DNA of 64,000 nt from Flavobacterium fluviatile (lineage in GTDB: Bacteria > Bacteroidota > Bacteroidia > Flavobacteriales > Flavobacteriaceae), in NCBI RefSeq assembly GCF_010645065.1, contig NZ_JAADZW010000002.1, positions 434,001-498,000 of the forward strand, given 5' to 3'. Shown one piece after another: positions 7,968 through 16,988 of this stretch. The position numbers and the translations under genes are program-made. The notes beneath the pieces were generated by a model, which searched no databases, was not told where the DNA came from, and saw only the letters and a list, made by a program, of their open reading frames with translations. Numbering within the stretch: the first letter of the stretch is position 1; every line of letters begins with the position of its first letter.

Positions 7968-8528
7968 ATGAAAATTATTCAGTTACATCAGGAAGAAACC
8001 AAAATCATAAAACTGGCGGTCGAAAATAATCGGCAGGCACAGCAGCAGATTTACGGTAAGTATTCTTCGAAAATGTTAAGTGTTTGCCGACAGTATATAA
8101 AAGACATTCAGTTGGCAGAAGATGTAATGATAACCGCTTTTATGAAGGTTTTTACAAATCTGAATAACTTTGAACACAAAGGAAGTTTTGAAGGCTGGAT
8201 TCGCAGGATTATGGTTAACGAATGTATTTCGTATTTAAGAGTCCAAAAAAAAGTAAAATTTGCAGAAGATGAATTTTTTACAGAAGAGAGTTTTAATGAA
8301 ATCGACAGTCAGTTTACCGTAGAGCAGATTCAGTATTTAATTGATGCTTTGCCCGATGGATACAAAATGGTCTTCAATTTATATGCGATCGAAGGTTACA
8401 AACACAATGAAATTGCAAAGATGTTAGGAATAAATGAAGGAACATCAAAATCGCAATTATCGCACGCCAGAAAAATGCTGCAAACACAAATTACTATTTT
8501 AAAAAAACAAGAAAATGGAACCGAATAA
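7968..8528 (+). CDS. RNA polymerase sigma factor, ECF-like sigma-70 family
   Basis: This is a two-domain alternative sigma factor. Region 2 covers about residues 30-95, with the core-binding DIQLAEDVMITAFMKV helix and GWIRRIMVN; region 4 covers about 125-180, with YKMVFNLYAIEGY and the helix-turn-helix HNEIAKMLGINEGTSKSQL. The length of 186 residues is typical of ECF sigma factors. The next gene overlaps it by 14 bases and encodes a one-pass membrane protein. That is the layout of a sigma/anti-sigma pair, although the partner lacks a recognisable anti-sigma domain. No promoter motif is obvious upstream. Confidence 0.92.
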   Translation: MKIIQLHQEETKIIKLAVENNRQAQQQIYGKYSSKMLSVCRQYIKDIQLAEDVMITAFMKVFTNLNNFEHKGSFEGWIRRIMVNECISYLRVQKKVKFAEDEFFTEESFNEIDSQFTVEQIQYLIDALPDGYKMVFNLYAIEGYKHNEIAKMLGINEGTSKSQLSHARKMLQTQITILKKQENGTE

Positions 8529-9228
8529 TTTTGAAAAGGATTTCCGTGAAAAACTAAACCAGCGTACCATTGAACCAGACAATAAATCCTGGGATCGATT
8601 AGATGCGATGTTGAGTGCAGCAGAAGAAAGACCAAAGAAAAAGTCAAAAAGAAAATGGCTTTATATAGCAGCGAGTGTCGTTGGATTTTTATTGGTTGGA
8701 ACTTTCTTTTTTAATCAAAATAAAAGTACAACTCAAAGACAAGAGAAAGTTGTTTTTGAAGAAAATACTAAAAAAGATTCGGTTGAAAAGCCGGTTTTGA
8801 ATAATGGAAATTCAGTAAAAACTGAAATAGCTGTCACAGAAAATCCTTCGAAGGAAAATTTACTTATGGAAGAAAAGAATCATAATCAAATCTCAAATAA
8901 AACCATTAAAAATGAATCAAATCAAATAATGGAGTCTTCAGTCATCATCAAAAACAATCAGGAAAAACAATCAATCAACAATCAAACTGTAATTGCCGAA
9001 AACACTAAAAAACTAACTGTCGATCAGTTGTTAGAAACGGCAGAAAATAAAGTTATTGCAGAAAATTCGGCTAAGCCAAAATCAAAAATAAAAGTCAATG
9101 CCAATGATTTACTCAATCAGGTCGATGGCGAATTAGAACTTTCGTTTAGGGAAAAAGTAATTTCAAAAGTCAATAAAAATTACCAGACAGTAAAAAATGC
9201 TGTGGCCAGCAGAAATCAGCAGGAATAA
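8515..9228 (+). CDS. Membrane-anchored protein linked to the ECF sigma factor (putative anti-sigma)
   Basis: The N-terminal 50 residues are cytoplasmic in character (FEKDFREKLNQR, then SWDRLDAMLSAAEE), followed by a basic stretch and a single transmembrane helix at about residues 45-63. About 170 residues of low-complexity Asn/Lys/Glu-rich sequence follow, presumably periplasmic. This shape recurs downstream of ECF sigma factors in flavobacteria and suggests membrane sequestration of the sigma factor. The overlap with the sigma gene supports co-translation. I see no zinc-binding anti-sigma motif. The function is inferred from context and topology only. Confidence 0.75.
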   Translation: MEPNNFEKDFREKLNQRTIEPDNKSWDRLDAMLSAAEERPKKKSKRKWLYIAASVVGFLLVGTFFFNQNKSTTQRQEKVVFEENTKKDSVEKPVLNNGNSVKTEIAVTENPSKENLLMEEKNHNQISNKTIKNESNQIMESSVIIKNNQEKQSINNQTVIAENTKKLTVDQLLETAENKVIAENSAKPKSKIKVNANDLLNQVDGELELSFREKVISKVNKNYQTVKNAVASRNQQE

Positions 9229-9317
9229 ATTTCAATGTCAAGTTCAATAACAATATCAAAAGCAATAAATAATAACTATCAATAATCATCATCAATCAAA
9301 TTTTAAAAAAATCAATC

Positions 9318-10373
9318 ATGAAAAATTTTACCATTTACCTCGTTATCCTAATTTTTTTATTTGTCAGTAAGGTACTCGGACAGGAAACATTTGAATCGCA
9401 AGCAAAAAAAATCGCTAATAAAATCGAGAAAATAACAAAAGAAGAAAAAGCAGCTTTAAAAGAAGAAGTTGAAGCAGTTAACGTGCAATTATCTGAAGGT
9501 AAAATTACCAAGGAACAAGCAGATAGACGCAAAAAAGAATTAGCAGAAGCGCGGGCAGTAATTATGGAAGAGAAAATTACTGTGGCTCAAAATGAATTGA
9601 ACAACTTAGTGCAGCAAAAAGTAGATGGGAAAATCAAAGAAAAAGATTCGATAAAAAAACATACTTTGATTATTCATTGGAATGATAAAAACTGGAACGA
9701 CTCTAACAGAAAAAGAAGAGATTCGATTCGTGGAGAAAAAAGAACCACTTCACAATTTGTTTTTGCAATGGGGCTTAATAATATGATGGCAGATGGTAAA
9801 CTCCAGGATTCAAACTATAAATTCATGGGGTCACATTTTTACGAATGGGGTTTTACCTATAATTCCAGATTAATGAAAAACGATAATTTATTGCATGCCA
9901 AATACGGATTATCTTTAATGTACAATAATATTCGTCCAACAGATAACCGTAGTTTTGTCGTAAATGGTGATCAGACTGATTTAATTACCAATCCTGTTAA
10001 TTTAAAAGAGTCTCGTTTTAGAAATGTATATTTGGTGTTGCCGGTTCATTTAGAATTTGATTTTACCAAGCCTAAAGAGAACAATGGAAATACCTATTTC
10101 AGAACGCATAAAAGTTTCCGTTTTGGTGTTGGGGGTTATGCCGGAATCAATGTAAAATCGAAACAAATTTTAAAATTTGAAGAAGATGATTTAAAATATA
10201 AATCAACGATAAAAGGCGAATACAATGTCAATAATTTTATTTACGGATTGAGTTCTTACATAGGTTACAGAGAATTGAGTTTGTATATGAAGTACGATTT
10301 AAACCCGTTATTTCAGGACAATCTAATTAAAGAGAATAATATTTCGTTAGGATTAAGGTTTGATTTTAATTAA
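9318..10373 (+). CDS. Exported coiled-coil plus beta-barrel-like protein
   Basis: A signal peptide (about residues 1-21, ending LGQ) leads into a strongly charged coiled-coil segment of about 70 residues rich in K, E and A. The C-terminal 220 residues alternate aromatic and polar strands (LHAKYGLSLMYNN, FRFGVGGYAGINV) and end in SLGLRFDFN. An aromatic last strand of this kind fits an outer-membrane beta-barrel. It follows the sigma/anti-sigma pair by 89 bases and probably forms an operon with them, so it may be the envelope output or target of that regulon. No named family is recognised. Confidence 0.75.
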   Translation: MKNFTIYLVILIFLFVSKVLGQETFESQAKKIANKIEKITKEEKAALKEEVEAVNVQLSEGKITKEQADRRKKELAEARAVIMEEKITVAQNELNNLVQQKVDGKIKEKDSIKKHTLIIHWNDKNWNDSNRKRRDSIRGEKRTTSQFVFAMGLNNMMADGKLQDSNYKFMGSHFYEWGFTYNSRLMKNDNLLHAKYGLSLMYNNIRPTDNRSFVVNGDQTDLITNPVNLKESRFRNVYLVLPVHLEFDFTKPKENNGNTYFRTHKSFRFGVGGYAGINVKSKQILKFEEDDLKYKSTIKGEYNVNNFIYGLSSYIGYRELSLYMKYDLNPLFQDNLIKENNISLGLRFDFN

Positions 10374-10396
10374 AAAAATGCATTTTGTTAATTAGT

Positions 10397-10426
10397 AAAA
10401 AAGCGCGTCGAAAGACGTGCTTTTTT
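10397..10426 (+). terminator. Intrinsic terminator of the sigma-factor operon
   Basis: AAAAAAGCGCGTC (10397-10409) pairs with GACGTGCTTTTTT (10414-10426) around a GAAA tetraloop, with the T tract included in the stem. Confidence 0.88.
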
Positions 10427-10500
10427 AGGTGAAATCTGTGAATTTCAACATGGATTTCTGTACTTTTACAGGCTGTCAACTTTAAAATAATATTTACGTT

Positions 10501-12558
10501 TTGATTTCACAAAGTACAATTGATGCTGTTTTTGAAACTGCCCGAGTTGAGGAGGTTATTGGTGATTTTGTGAATTTAAAAAGGGCAGGAAGCAATTTCA
10601 AAGGTTTGAGTCCTTTCTCAGATGAGCGCTCTCCGTCGTTCATGGTTTCGCCTGCAAAAGGAATCTGGAAGGATTTCAGTTCCGGAAAAGGGGGGAATTC
10701 TGTTGCCTTTTTGATGGAACACTCGCATTTTACTTATCCGGAAGCCATTCGATACCTGGCCAGAAAGTATAATATTGAGATTGAAGAAACGGAGCAGTCT
10801 GAAGCAGAAAAAGCGATAACCGATGTTCGCGAAAGTATGTATCTGGTTTCTGAATTTGCAGCCAAATATTTTCATGATACGCTTTTAAATTCCGAAGAAG
10901 GGAAAGCAATCGGTTTAACTTATTTTAAGGAAAGAGGTTTTAGCAATGAAACTATCAAAAAGTTCAATTTAGGTTATTCGCCTGAAACCTGGGATGCTTT
11001 TACAAAAGAGGCACTCGGAAAAGGTTATAAATTAGAGTTTCTGGAAAGTACAGGTTTAACGATTGCCAGAGAAGATCGCCCTTTTGATCGTTTTAAAGGC
11101 CGTGTGATGTTCCCGATTCAAAGCATGTCAGGTCGTGTGTTAGGTTTTGGAGGACGTATCTTAACAAATGATAAAAAAGCCGCCAAATACCTGAATTCGC
11201 CGGAAAGTGATATTTACCATAAAAGTAAAGTACTTTACGGAATTTTTCAGGCCAAACAGTCAATTGCAAAACAAAATAATTGTTATCTGGTTGAAGGTTA
11301 TACAGATGTGATTCAGTTTAACCAGGCCGGAATAGAGAATGTTGTGGCTTCATCCGGAACAGCTCTGACACCAGATCAGATCCGTCTTATTAATCGTTTG
11401 ACAAGAAACATCACGGTACTTTTTGATGGCGACGCTGCAGGACTTCGTGCTTCTATTCGGGGAATCGATTTAATACTTGAAGAAGGTATGAATGTAAGGG
11501 TTTGTGCTTTTCCGGACGGTGAAGATCCTGATAGTTTTGCAAGAAAAAATTCTCATGATGATTTAGTTGCTTATTTAGAAAACAACAGCAAAGATTTTAT
11601 ACAGTTTAAGGCTTCGATTTTGATTGGCGAAGCAAAAAACGACCCGATAAAAAAAGCCGATCTGATTCGTGATATGGTCGCTAGTATTTCTAAAATACCG
11701 GACCGTATCCAGCGTGAAGTGTATATTCAGGAATGTGCCCGAATAATGGATATTTCTGAACAGGTTTTGACAAGTACCCTTGCACAGCTGATTCAGAAAG
11801 ATATTGCAGAAGCCAACAAAAGGCACAAACAGGAACAAAAGCCATTTGAAGTTTTTAGAAATCAAAATCCAAAAACTGCTCAATTTTCCGGCGGAGACCC
11901 GGAAGATCCCAGAGTTGGGCCACCGGAGGATTATCCAGGAGACTTTGGATATCCGAAACAAACTGAAAAAGTAGATATCTTATATCGCTTAGAAAGAAAA
12001 GTAATTGAAATTTTATTGCTTTATGGCGATAAGACAGAAGAATTTGAGGATGTCCTTCTAAAAAACAATGATGAAGGACAAGTTGTAATGGTAACAGAAA
12101 AGAAAGAATACAAAGTTTTCCAGCGGATTTATTTGAGTTTGCAGGAGGATGAAGTAGAGCTGTCAAATAATTTGTTTCGTGATATTTTTACAGACTTAAT
12201 TGGTTTTTATCTTCAAAATGAAAAATTCAGCCTGGAACAATATTTAATGCGTCTGCGGCCTGAATTTGCTCAGGAAGTTACAGATATTTTAATGGAAGAT
12301 GAAAGGTTAACACTGCACAATTGGGAGGGGCAGAATATTTTTACGAAAGGTAAACACGAAACTATAGCACAATATGTTACCGAGACAGTGATGTCTATGC
12401 GTTGGTTTTTGGTTGGGAAAATTATTGAAGAATTAAAAAGCTCTATACAACCTGATAATTCAGATAATACAGAGCTTTTGTCTTTGGTGATGGATTACTC
12501 CGGTTTAGTTAATTCGTTTTCAAAAAAACTGGGAAGAGTAATGTCAAGATACCATTAA
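10501..12558 (+). CDS. dnaG: DNA primase DnaG lacking zinc ligands
   Basis: This enzyme synthesises RNA primers at the replication fork. The start is TTG: an in-frame TAA lies at 10483-10485 and no ATG or GTG comes before the conserved N-terminus. The N-terminal domain has the family pattern, but the four zinc-binding positions are S37, S40, D58 and S61 in place of Cys, His, Cys and Cys (GLSPFSDERSPSF, then WKDFSSGKGG). The catalytic core and Toprim are intact, with EGYTD from E265 and DGDAAG from D309. The C-terminal helicase-binding region is long, for a total of 685 residues. It is single and convergent with the response regulator, overlapping it by four bases. Confidence 0.96.
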   Translation: MISQSTIDAVFETARVEEVIGDFVNLKRAGSNFKGLSPFSDERSPSFMVSPAKGIWKDFSSGKGGNSVAFLMEHSHFTYPEAIRYLARKYNIEIEETEQSEAEKAITDVRESMYLVSEFAAKYFHDTLLNSEEGKAIGLTYFKERGFSNETIKKFNLGYSPETWDAFTKEALGKGYKLEFLESTGLTIAREDRPFDRFKGRVMFPIQSMSGRVLGFGGRILTNDKKAAKYLNSPESDIYHKSKVLYGIFQAKQSIAKQNNCYLVEGYTDVIQFNQAGIENVVASSGTALTPDQIRLINRLTRNITVLFDGDAAGLRASIRGIDLILEEGMNVRVCAFPDGEDPDSFARKNSHDDLVAYLENNSKDFIQFKASILIGEAKNDPIKKADLIRDMVASISKIPDRIQREVYIQECARIMDISEQVLTSTLAQLIQKDIAEANKRHKQEQKPFEVFRNQNPKTAQFSGGDPEDPRVGPPEDYPGDFGYPKQTEKVDILYRLERKVIEILLLYGDKTEEFEDVLLKNNDEGQVVMVTEKKEYKVFQRIYLSLQEDEVELSNNLFRDIFTDLIGFYLQNEKFSLEQYLMRLRPEFAQEVTDILMEDERLTLHNWEGQNIFTKGKHETIAQYVTETVMSMRWFLVGKIIEELKSSIQPDNSDNTELLSLVMDYSGLVNSFSKKLGRVMSRYH

Positions 12559-13184
12559 ATAATTTCTAAAGTCTTAGCTTTATTAACCAAGTCAACTAAA
12601 TTGGTTACATTCAATTTAGTCAATAGTCTTAGTTTATAAGTACTAATTGTTTTTTCGTTCAGGTTTAAAATTTTAGAAATTTCATTGTTTTTCTTTCCGT
12701 CACTTAAATAACGCAGAACTTCGATTTCACGGTTAGAAAGCTTTCTGTACAAACGTTCACTTTTGCTTTGTTTAGCAATTAATGCCATGTTTTTACGTAC
12801 AGTCTCATTAATGATAACTTTCCCTTCCTGTACCTTAATAATTGAAATACCTAATGTTTCAAGTTTTTCAGTTTTGTGCACATACCCGGAAACACCTGCT
12901 TTGATTGCGTTAGGTGCATACATTTGCTCAGCAAGATCGCTGAAAATTACAATTTTCGTTTTTGGAAAATTTTTCAGAATTGACTTTACTTCAAAGATAC
13001 TTGAAAGACCTTCTAATTCCAGATCCAGAATTAAGATGTCGATCTCCTTCGTCTGAAGAATGTCTCTTACCATTGAAAAATTACCTACGTTGGCGACAAT
13101 TGAAATTTGGTCATGGTCTTTAAAATACGACTTAACGCCAAAGTGAGTCACAGGGTGGTTGTCTGCTAGACATACTTTAATCAT
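12555..13184 (-). CDS. Response regulator transcription factor, NarL/LuxR type
   Basis: This is a two-component output protein. The receiver domain (about residues 1-118) has the acidic pocket ADNH, the phosphoacceptor D54 in LILDLEL, and K104 in YVHKTEK. The first pocket residue pair reads D-N rather than D-D. The C-terminal LuxR-type helix-turn-helix (about 140-205) reads LSNREIEVLRYLSDGKKNNEI followed by KTISTYKLRLLTKL. No sensor kinase gene is adjacent, so it is an orphan within this window. Target genes are unknown. Its start is 82 bases from the nadE stop. Confidence 0.92.
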   Translation of the reverse strand: MIKVCLADNHPVTHFGVKSYFKDHDQISIVANVGNFSMVRDILQTKEIDILILDLELEGLSSIFEVKSILKNFPKTKIVIFSDLAEQMYAPNAIKAGVSGYVHKTEKLETLGISIIKVQEGKVIINETVRKNMALIAKQSKSERLYRKLSNREIEVLRYLSDGKKNNEISKILNLNEKTISTYKLRLLTKLNVTNLVDLVNKAKTLEII

Positions 13185-13266
13185 AATTTTACCTTTTTAG
13201 AATTGTTCATTGTTTTTGGAGCTGTAAAATTAATAAATAAATTCTGTAGTTTATTGCAGGTAAATG

Positions 13267-14082
13267 TTAAAAATGCGATTTTAACGTTTTTGGTATTGCA
13301 CAAACAGGTATTGCTTCCATTTTATGTTTATTGTTGGTGTTTAAACGTTTATAAATTTCAAAGACAGTTTTTTCGCGCCCGGTTAAGTCAGCTCCCGTAT
13401 TTCCTGCTTCTTCGGCAAGCATTGCCCATTCGAGTTCGTCATAACTTGCACCCAGCTGATCTTCATCAGTTCTGTTATCACCAAATAAACCATCGGTTGG
13501 GGCTGCTGTTAAAATTGAATTTGGAATTGTTAAAAATTCCCCCAAGGCATACACATCAGATTTCATCAAATCGGCGATTGGACTCAAATCAACTCCTCCA
13601 TCTCCATATTTGGTATAAAAACCAACACCAAAATCTTCTACTTTGTTACCGGTTCCGGCAACTAAAAGCCCGTGAATTCCAGCGAGATAATATAAGGAAG
13701 TCATTCGTAAACGGGCACGCGTATTTGCGAGAGAGAGATTTACTTTTGCTTCGTCGTCTGATCTTGGTACAGCCGTTTTAAATGATTCAAATGTAGCTGT
13801 TAAATCAGTAATAGTGCTGGAAACATTTGGAAAACGTTTTTTTAATTGTTCAATGTGTTCTCTTGCTCTTGAAACCTGGCTTTCGGCCTGATGAATAGGC
13901 ATTTCAACACATAAAACTTTTAAGCCGGTTTGTGCACACAGAGTAGAAGTAACAGCAGAATCAACTCCTCCGGAAATTCCAATTACAAAACCATTTACTT
14001 TAGCGTTATCGGCGTAATTTTTCAGCCACTCTACAATGTGGGCATTTACTTTTTCTGTCTGAATATTGCTTTTTTTAGCCAT
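13267..14082 (-). CDS. nadE: Ammonia-dependent NAD(+) synthetase
   Basis: It catalyses the last step of NAD synthesis: nicotinate adenine dinucleotide, ATP and ammonia to NAD. The N-type ATP pyrophosphatase signature SGGVDS is at residues 37-42. The substrate-binding segments GTGNKVEDFGVGFYTKYGDG and SPIADLMKSDVYAL follow. No glutaminase domain is present, so free ammonia is the nitrogen donor in the known family biochemistry. At 271 residues it has normal length for the short form. It is divergent from gldB, with about 100 bases between the starts. Confidence 0.95.
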   Translation of the reverse strand: MAKKSNIQTEKVNAHIVEWLKNYADNAKVNGFVIGISGGVDSAVTSTLCAQTGLKVLCVEMPIHQAESQVSRAREHIEQLKKRFPNVSSTITDLTATFESFKTAVPRSDDEAKVNLSLANTRARLRMTSLYYLAGIHGLLVAGTGNKVEDFGVGFYTKYGDGGVDLSPIADLMKSDVYALGEFLTIPNSILTAAPTDGLFGDNRTDEDQLGASYDELEWAMLAEEAGNTGADLTGREKTVFEIYKRLNTNNKHKMEAIPVCAIPKTLKSHF

Positions 14083-14180
14083 AATAATTCAAGTTTTAAG
14101 ATGTAGGGATGTATATTTGCACAAATATTTTTAACTATATGTTTACTTAAGATAAGTAACACAAATCTAATTAAAATAAA

Positions 14181-15137
14181 ATGAAAACATATCGCTTTGT
14201 AGTGGTTGTATCCTTGTTTTTTTTATCATGTAATCAAAAAAGCAAAGTAGAAAAAGCTGTTGAAGAAATTCCGGTTGATATTAAAGTAGAACGTTTTGAT
14301 AAAGCTTTTTTTGAAACGAAACCAGAGGACTTAGCTAAAGTAAAAAAACAATATCCGTTTTTTTTTCCGGCAGGGAATGATGATTCAGTCTGGCTTCAGA
14401 AAATGCAGGAACCAATCTGGAGAGAAGTTTATACAGAGGTTCAGAAAAAATATTCCAATTTTGAACCTGTTCGTCAGGAGTTTAATACGCTTTTTCAACA
14501 TTTGAAATATTATTTTCCTAAAATAAAAACGCCAAAAGTAATTACTGTAATTGGTGAGATGGATTATAATGCGAAAGCTATTTATGCAGACAGCCTGGTT
14601 ATTGTTGCTTTAGAATTGTATTTGGGGAAAGATCATAAATTCTATCAGTTTCCAAACTATCTGAAACAAAATTTTGAAGAAAAACAAATCATGCCGGATG
14701 TAGTCTCAAGTTTTGCCTATAGAAATATTCCTCCTTATGAAGATAAAAATCTGGTCTCTCAAATGATTTTTGAAGGAAAGCAATTGTATGCTAAAGATTT
14801 ACTTTTACCGGAATATACCGATGCTGAAAAAATAGGTTATACAGCTGAACAGATAAAATGGTGTGAAGAAAATGAGGCATATATGTGGCGCTATTTTATG
14901 GAAAAAGAAATGTTGTATAGCGCAGATCCTAAGCTTACAACCCGCTTTATTGCTCCGGCTCCGTTTTCTAAATTTTATCTGGAAATAGATAATGAATCGC
15001 CAGGAAGAGTGGGTGCCTGGATTGGATGGCAGATCGTACGTTCATACATGAAGAATAATAGTGTAACTTTGCCTGAGTTACTAAAAATTAATGCAAAAGA
15101 AATTTTCGAGAATTCAAAATACAAACCTAAGAAATAA
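14181..15137 (+). CDS. gldB: Gliding motility lipoprotein GldB
   Basis: GldB is required for gliding in Flavobacterium johnsoniae and is one of the original gld lipoproteins. The signal peptide ends in FFLSC, with Cys17 as the lipidated residue. The conserved segment DIKVERFDKAFFETKPED and the downstream KYPFFFP-like region (about residues 55-62) are as expected for the family, and the C-terminal YMKNN...LPELL stretch is present. The length of 318 residues is standard. The stop overlaps the gldC start by one base (TAATG), so the two genes are translationally linked. The exact biochemical role is unknown. Confidence 0.95.
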   Translation: MKTYRFVVVVSLFFLSCNQKSKVEKAVEEIPVDIKVERFDKAFFETKPEDLAKVKKQYPFFFPAGNDDSVWLQKMQEPIWREVYTEVQKKYSNFEPVRQEFNTLFQHLKYYFPKIKTPKVITVIGEMDYNAKAIYADSLVIVALELYLGKDHKFYQFPNYLKQNFEEKQIMPDVVSSFAYRNIPPYEDKNLVSQMIFEGKQLYAKDLLLPEYTDAEKIGYTAEQIKWCEENEAYMWRYFMEKEMLYSADPKLTTRFIAPAPFSKFYLEIDNESPGRVGAWIGWQIVRSYMKNNSVTLPELLKINAKEIFENSKYKPKK

Positions 15138-15472
15138 TGTCAGATATAATAAAATCAGAAATTAAATTCAATATAGAATTAGATGAGAACCGTGTTCCTG
15201 AAAAATTATCATGGACCGCAAAAGATGGAGGGGTAGAAGGTGAAGAAGCAAAAGCAATTATGCTTTCTATCTGGGATAGCAAGGCCAAAGAAAGCATGCG
15301 AATTGACTTATGGACAAAAGATATGCCGGTTGATGAAATGAAAATTTTCTTTCATCAGACATTAGTTGCAATGTCAGATACTTTTAAACGAGCTACTGAT
15401 GACGAAAAAATGGCTGATACGATGAAAGATTTCTGTGATTATTTTGCAGAAAAGCTAGAATTGACCAGATAG
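15137..15472 (+). CDS. gldC: Gliding motility protein GldC
   Basis: This small soluble protein is encoded with GldB and enhances gliding; its mechanism is unknown. The 111 residues show no signal peptide or membrane helix, so it is cytoplasmic. The family core is visible in LDENRVPEKLSWTAKDGG and the IDLWTKDMPVDEM block. The start is fixed by the TAATG junction with gldB. A strong bidirectional hairpin terminator follows the stop. Confidence 0.95.
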   Translation: MSDIIKSEIKFNIELDENRVPEKLSWTAKDGGVEGEEAKAIMLSIWDSKAKESMRIDLWTKDMPVDEMKIFFHQTLVAMSDTFKRATDDEKMADTMKDFCDYFAEKLELTR

Positions 15473-15493
15473 TCAGTTAAGATTCTAACAAAT

Positions 15494-15541
15494 AAAAAAA
15501 TCTCAAATCATATTGTAAAATTTATGATTTGAGATTTTTTT
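15494..15541. terminator. Bidirectional terminator between gldC and a convergent lipoprotein gene
   Basis: A 19-base arm at 15494-15512 pairs with 15523-15541. The hairpin overlaps the last codons and stop of the reverse-strand gene ending at 15522, so it serves both units. Confidence 0.9.
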
Positions 15542-16148
15542 TCTCCTGGTAGGTGGGTAAGCGTTTTACGGGTTTGATTGAAATTTTTTTAATGTCATTT
15601 ATAATTTTTCTGTAACAGCCCATTATTACTACTGATGTGGGGTAATTTGTAATACTAAGCTCTTCTTCCAGGCATCCTCCTGCTGCACGGGAGTAAATTA
15701 TTTCGCCTCGATTCAGATCGTATACTTCTAAAATGACTTCTGCGTATGTCATTTGTTTCTTATAGTAAAAATGATTTTGAAATTCAAAACTACTAAAGTC
15801 GTTTTTTGCATTTTTACACTTTATGTTTACATAATAATCAGCATCAGCTGCTTTTTTTAGTTCCAAAATTGCTGATTTATCTAATTTCAAAGGGACTGGT
15901 TTTGTTCCTAAATCTTTTCTTTCCGACATAGAATATTTTACTCTTCTTCCTAAGTATTTCGAAAAATCATCCATTACAGAACGGGTTAATTTTGTTTTGG
16001 TATTTTGATCAACTTCAATATCGCCGATAAGCCAGGTACCTTTAGAAAAATCCAGACTGTTCACTTTATCTGTACTATGTAAAAAGTAGTGAGTGACATT
16101 GCAGGAAGATAAAAACAATAAAAGTAAATAGTAAAGAGTTTTCTTCAT
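15522..16148 (-). CDS. Hypothetical lipoprotein
   Basis: No family is recognised. The signal peptide ends in FLSSC (lipidation at Cys16). The 190-residue mature part begins NVTHYFLHSTDKVN and is a mixed alpha/beta sequence containing DVNIKCKNAK-like and EVILEVYDLNRGEIIYSR segments. The latter recall periplasmic lipoproteins that bind other envelope components. It is monocistronic, ending inside the terminator shared with gldC. No regulatory signal is seen upstream, where the sequence is AT-rich. Its neighbourhood next to gldBC is suggestive but not evidence of a motility role. Confidence 0.75.
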   Translation of the reverse strand: MKKTLYYLLLLFLSSCNVTHYFLHSTDKVNSLDFSKGTWLIGDIEVDQNTKTKLTRSVMDDFSKYLGRRVKYSMSERKDLGTKPVPLKLDKSAILELKKAADADYYVNIKCKNAKNDFSSFEFQNHFYYKKQMTYAEVILEVYDLNRGEIIYSRAAGGCLEEELSITNYPTSVVIMGCYRKIINDIKKISIKPVKRLPTYQEKKNLKS

Positions 16149-16246
16149 AAAAGAATGAAATTAATTTAGGTCAAATATAATTTAAAAAAAGATATAGCCT
16201 TAAGGTGTTCCTTAAAATTAATTAAGATTCAACAATTTTGAGCGAT

Positions 16247-16289
16247 AAAAATCCCAAGCTCCATGTTTGAATGGAATTTGGGATTTTTT
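16247..16289. terminator. Terminator downstream of engB
   Basis: AAAAATCCCAAGCTCCAT (16247-16264) pairs with ATGGAATTTGGGATTTTTT (16271-16289) around a six-base loop. The T tract on both strands suits either direction, but the only gene pointing at it is the reverse engB unit. Confidence 0.85.
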
Positions 16290-16324
16290 ATTTATTATTA
16301 TTTTTGAATTTGGAGGATTGAAGT

Positions 16325-16945
16325 CTAAAACCCTGAGTTGTTTTTAAAAACTTCCTGATTCACTTCATCTATATAGGATAAAAGTTCTTCTTTTCCAATT
16401 GATTCTGTAGATGATGTTACAAAATATTTGGGCATTTCGGACCAGTTGTTAGCGTACATTTGTTTTTTGTATGCTGCAATATGAGAATCAATTTTTACTT
16501 TACTGATTTTATCTGCTTTTGTAAAAATAATACAAAAGGGAATTTCGCTTTCGCCCATGTAAGACATGAATTCAATGTCTATTTTTTGGGCTTCATGACG
16601 AATGTCGATTAATACAAAAGCACATACCAGCTGTTCTCTGTTTTCGAAATAATCCGTTATAAATTGCTGAAAAACAGATTTGGTTTTTTTGGATACTTTC
16701 GCATAGCCGTAACCTGGTAAATCGACCAAAAACCAGTTGCTGTTGATTTTAAAATGATTTATTAATTGCGTTTTTCCCGGTTTTCCAGATGTCTTTGCTA
16801 AATTTTTATGATTGGTAATCATATTGATCAGTGATGATTTACCAACATTAGATCGGCCTATAAATGCATACTCCGGCAAAAACTCAGCAGGGCATTTTGA
16901 AGCATCAGAATTACTGATAATAAATTCGGCGGTATTAATTTTCAT
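16325..16945 (-). CDS. engB: Ribosome biogenesis GTPase EngB (YihA/YsxC)
   Basis: This small TrmE-Era-like GTPase is needed for assembly of the 50S subunit. G1 is GRSNVGKSSL (about residues 31-40), G2 lies around TSGKPGKTQ, G3 is DLPGYG, G4 is TKAD and G5 is the TSS segment near residue 177. The length of 206 residues is typical. It is transcribed after the alpha/beta hydrolase gene, with 43 bases between them, and ends at a hairpin terminator. Assignment is firm. Confidence 0.95.
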   Translation of the reverse strand: MKINTAEFIISNSDASKCPAEFLPEYAFIGRSNVGKSSLINMITNHKNLAKTSGKPGKTQLINHFKINSNWFLVDLPGYGYAKVSKKTKSVFQQFITDYFENREQLVCAFVLIDIRHEAQKIDIEFMSYMGESEIPFCIIFTKADKISKVKIDSHIAAYKKQMYANNWSEMPKYFVTSSTESIGKEELLSYIDEVNQEVFKNNSGF

Positions 16946-16988
16946 ATCCTTTTATTTTTAAAACCTCCTTAAAAGCGAAAGTTATAAG

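Noticed and set aside
13203..13781. 192-codon forward frame across nadE
   Set aside because: It is antisense to a clear NAD synthetase with intact SGGVDS motif, and its product is Leu/Arg/His-rich without a recognisable domain.
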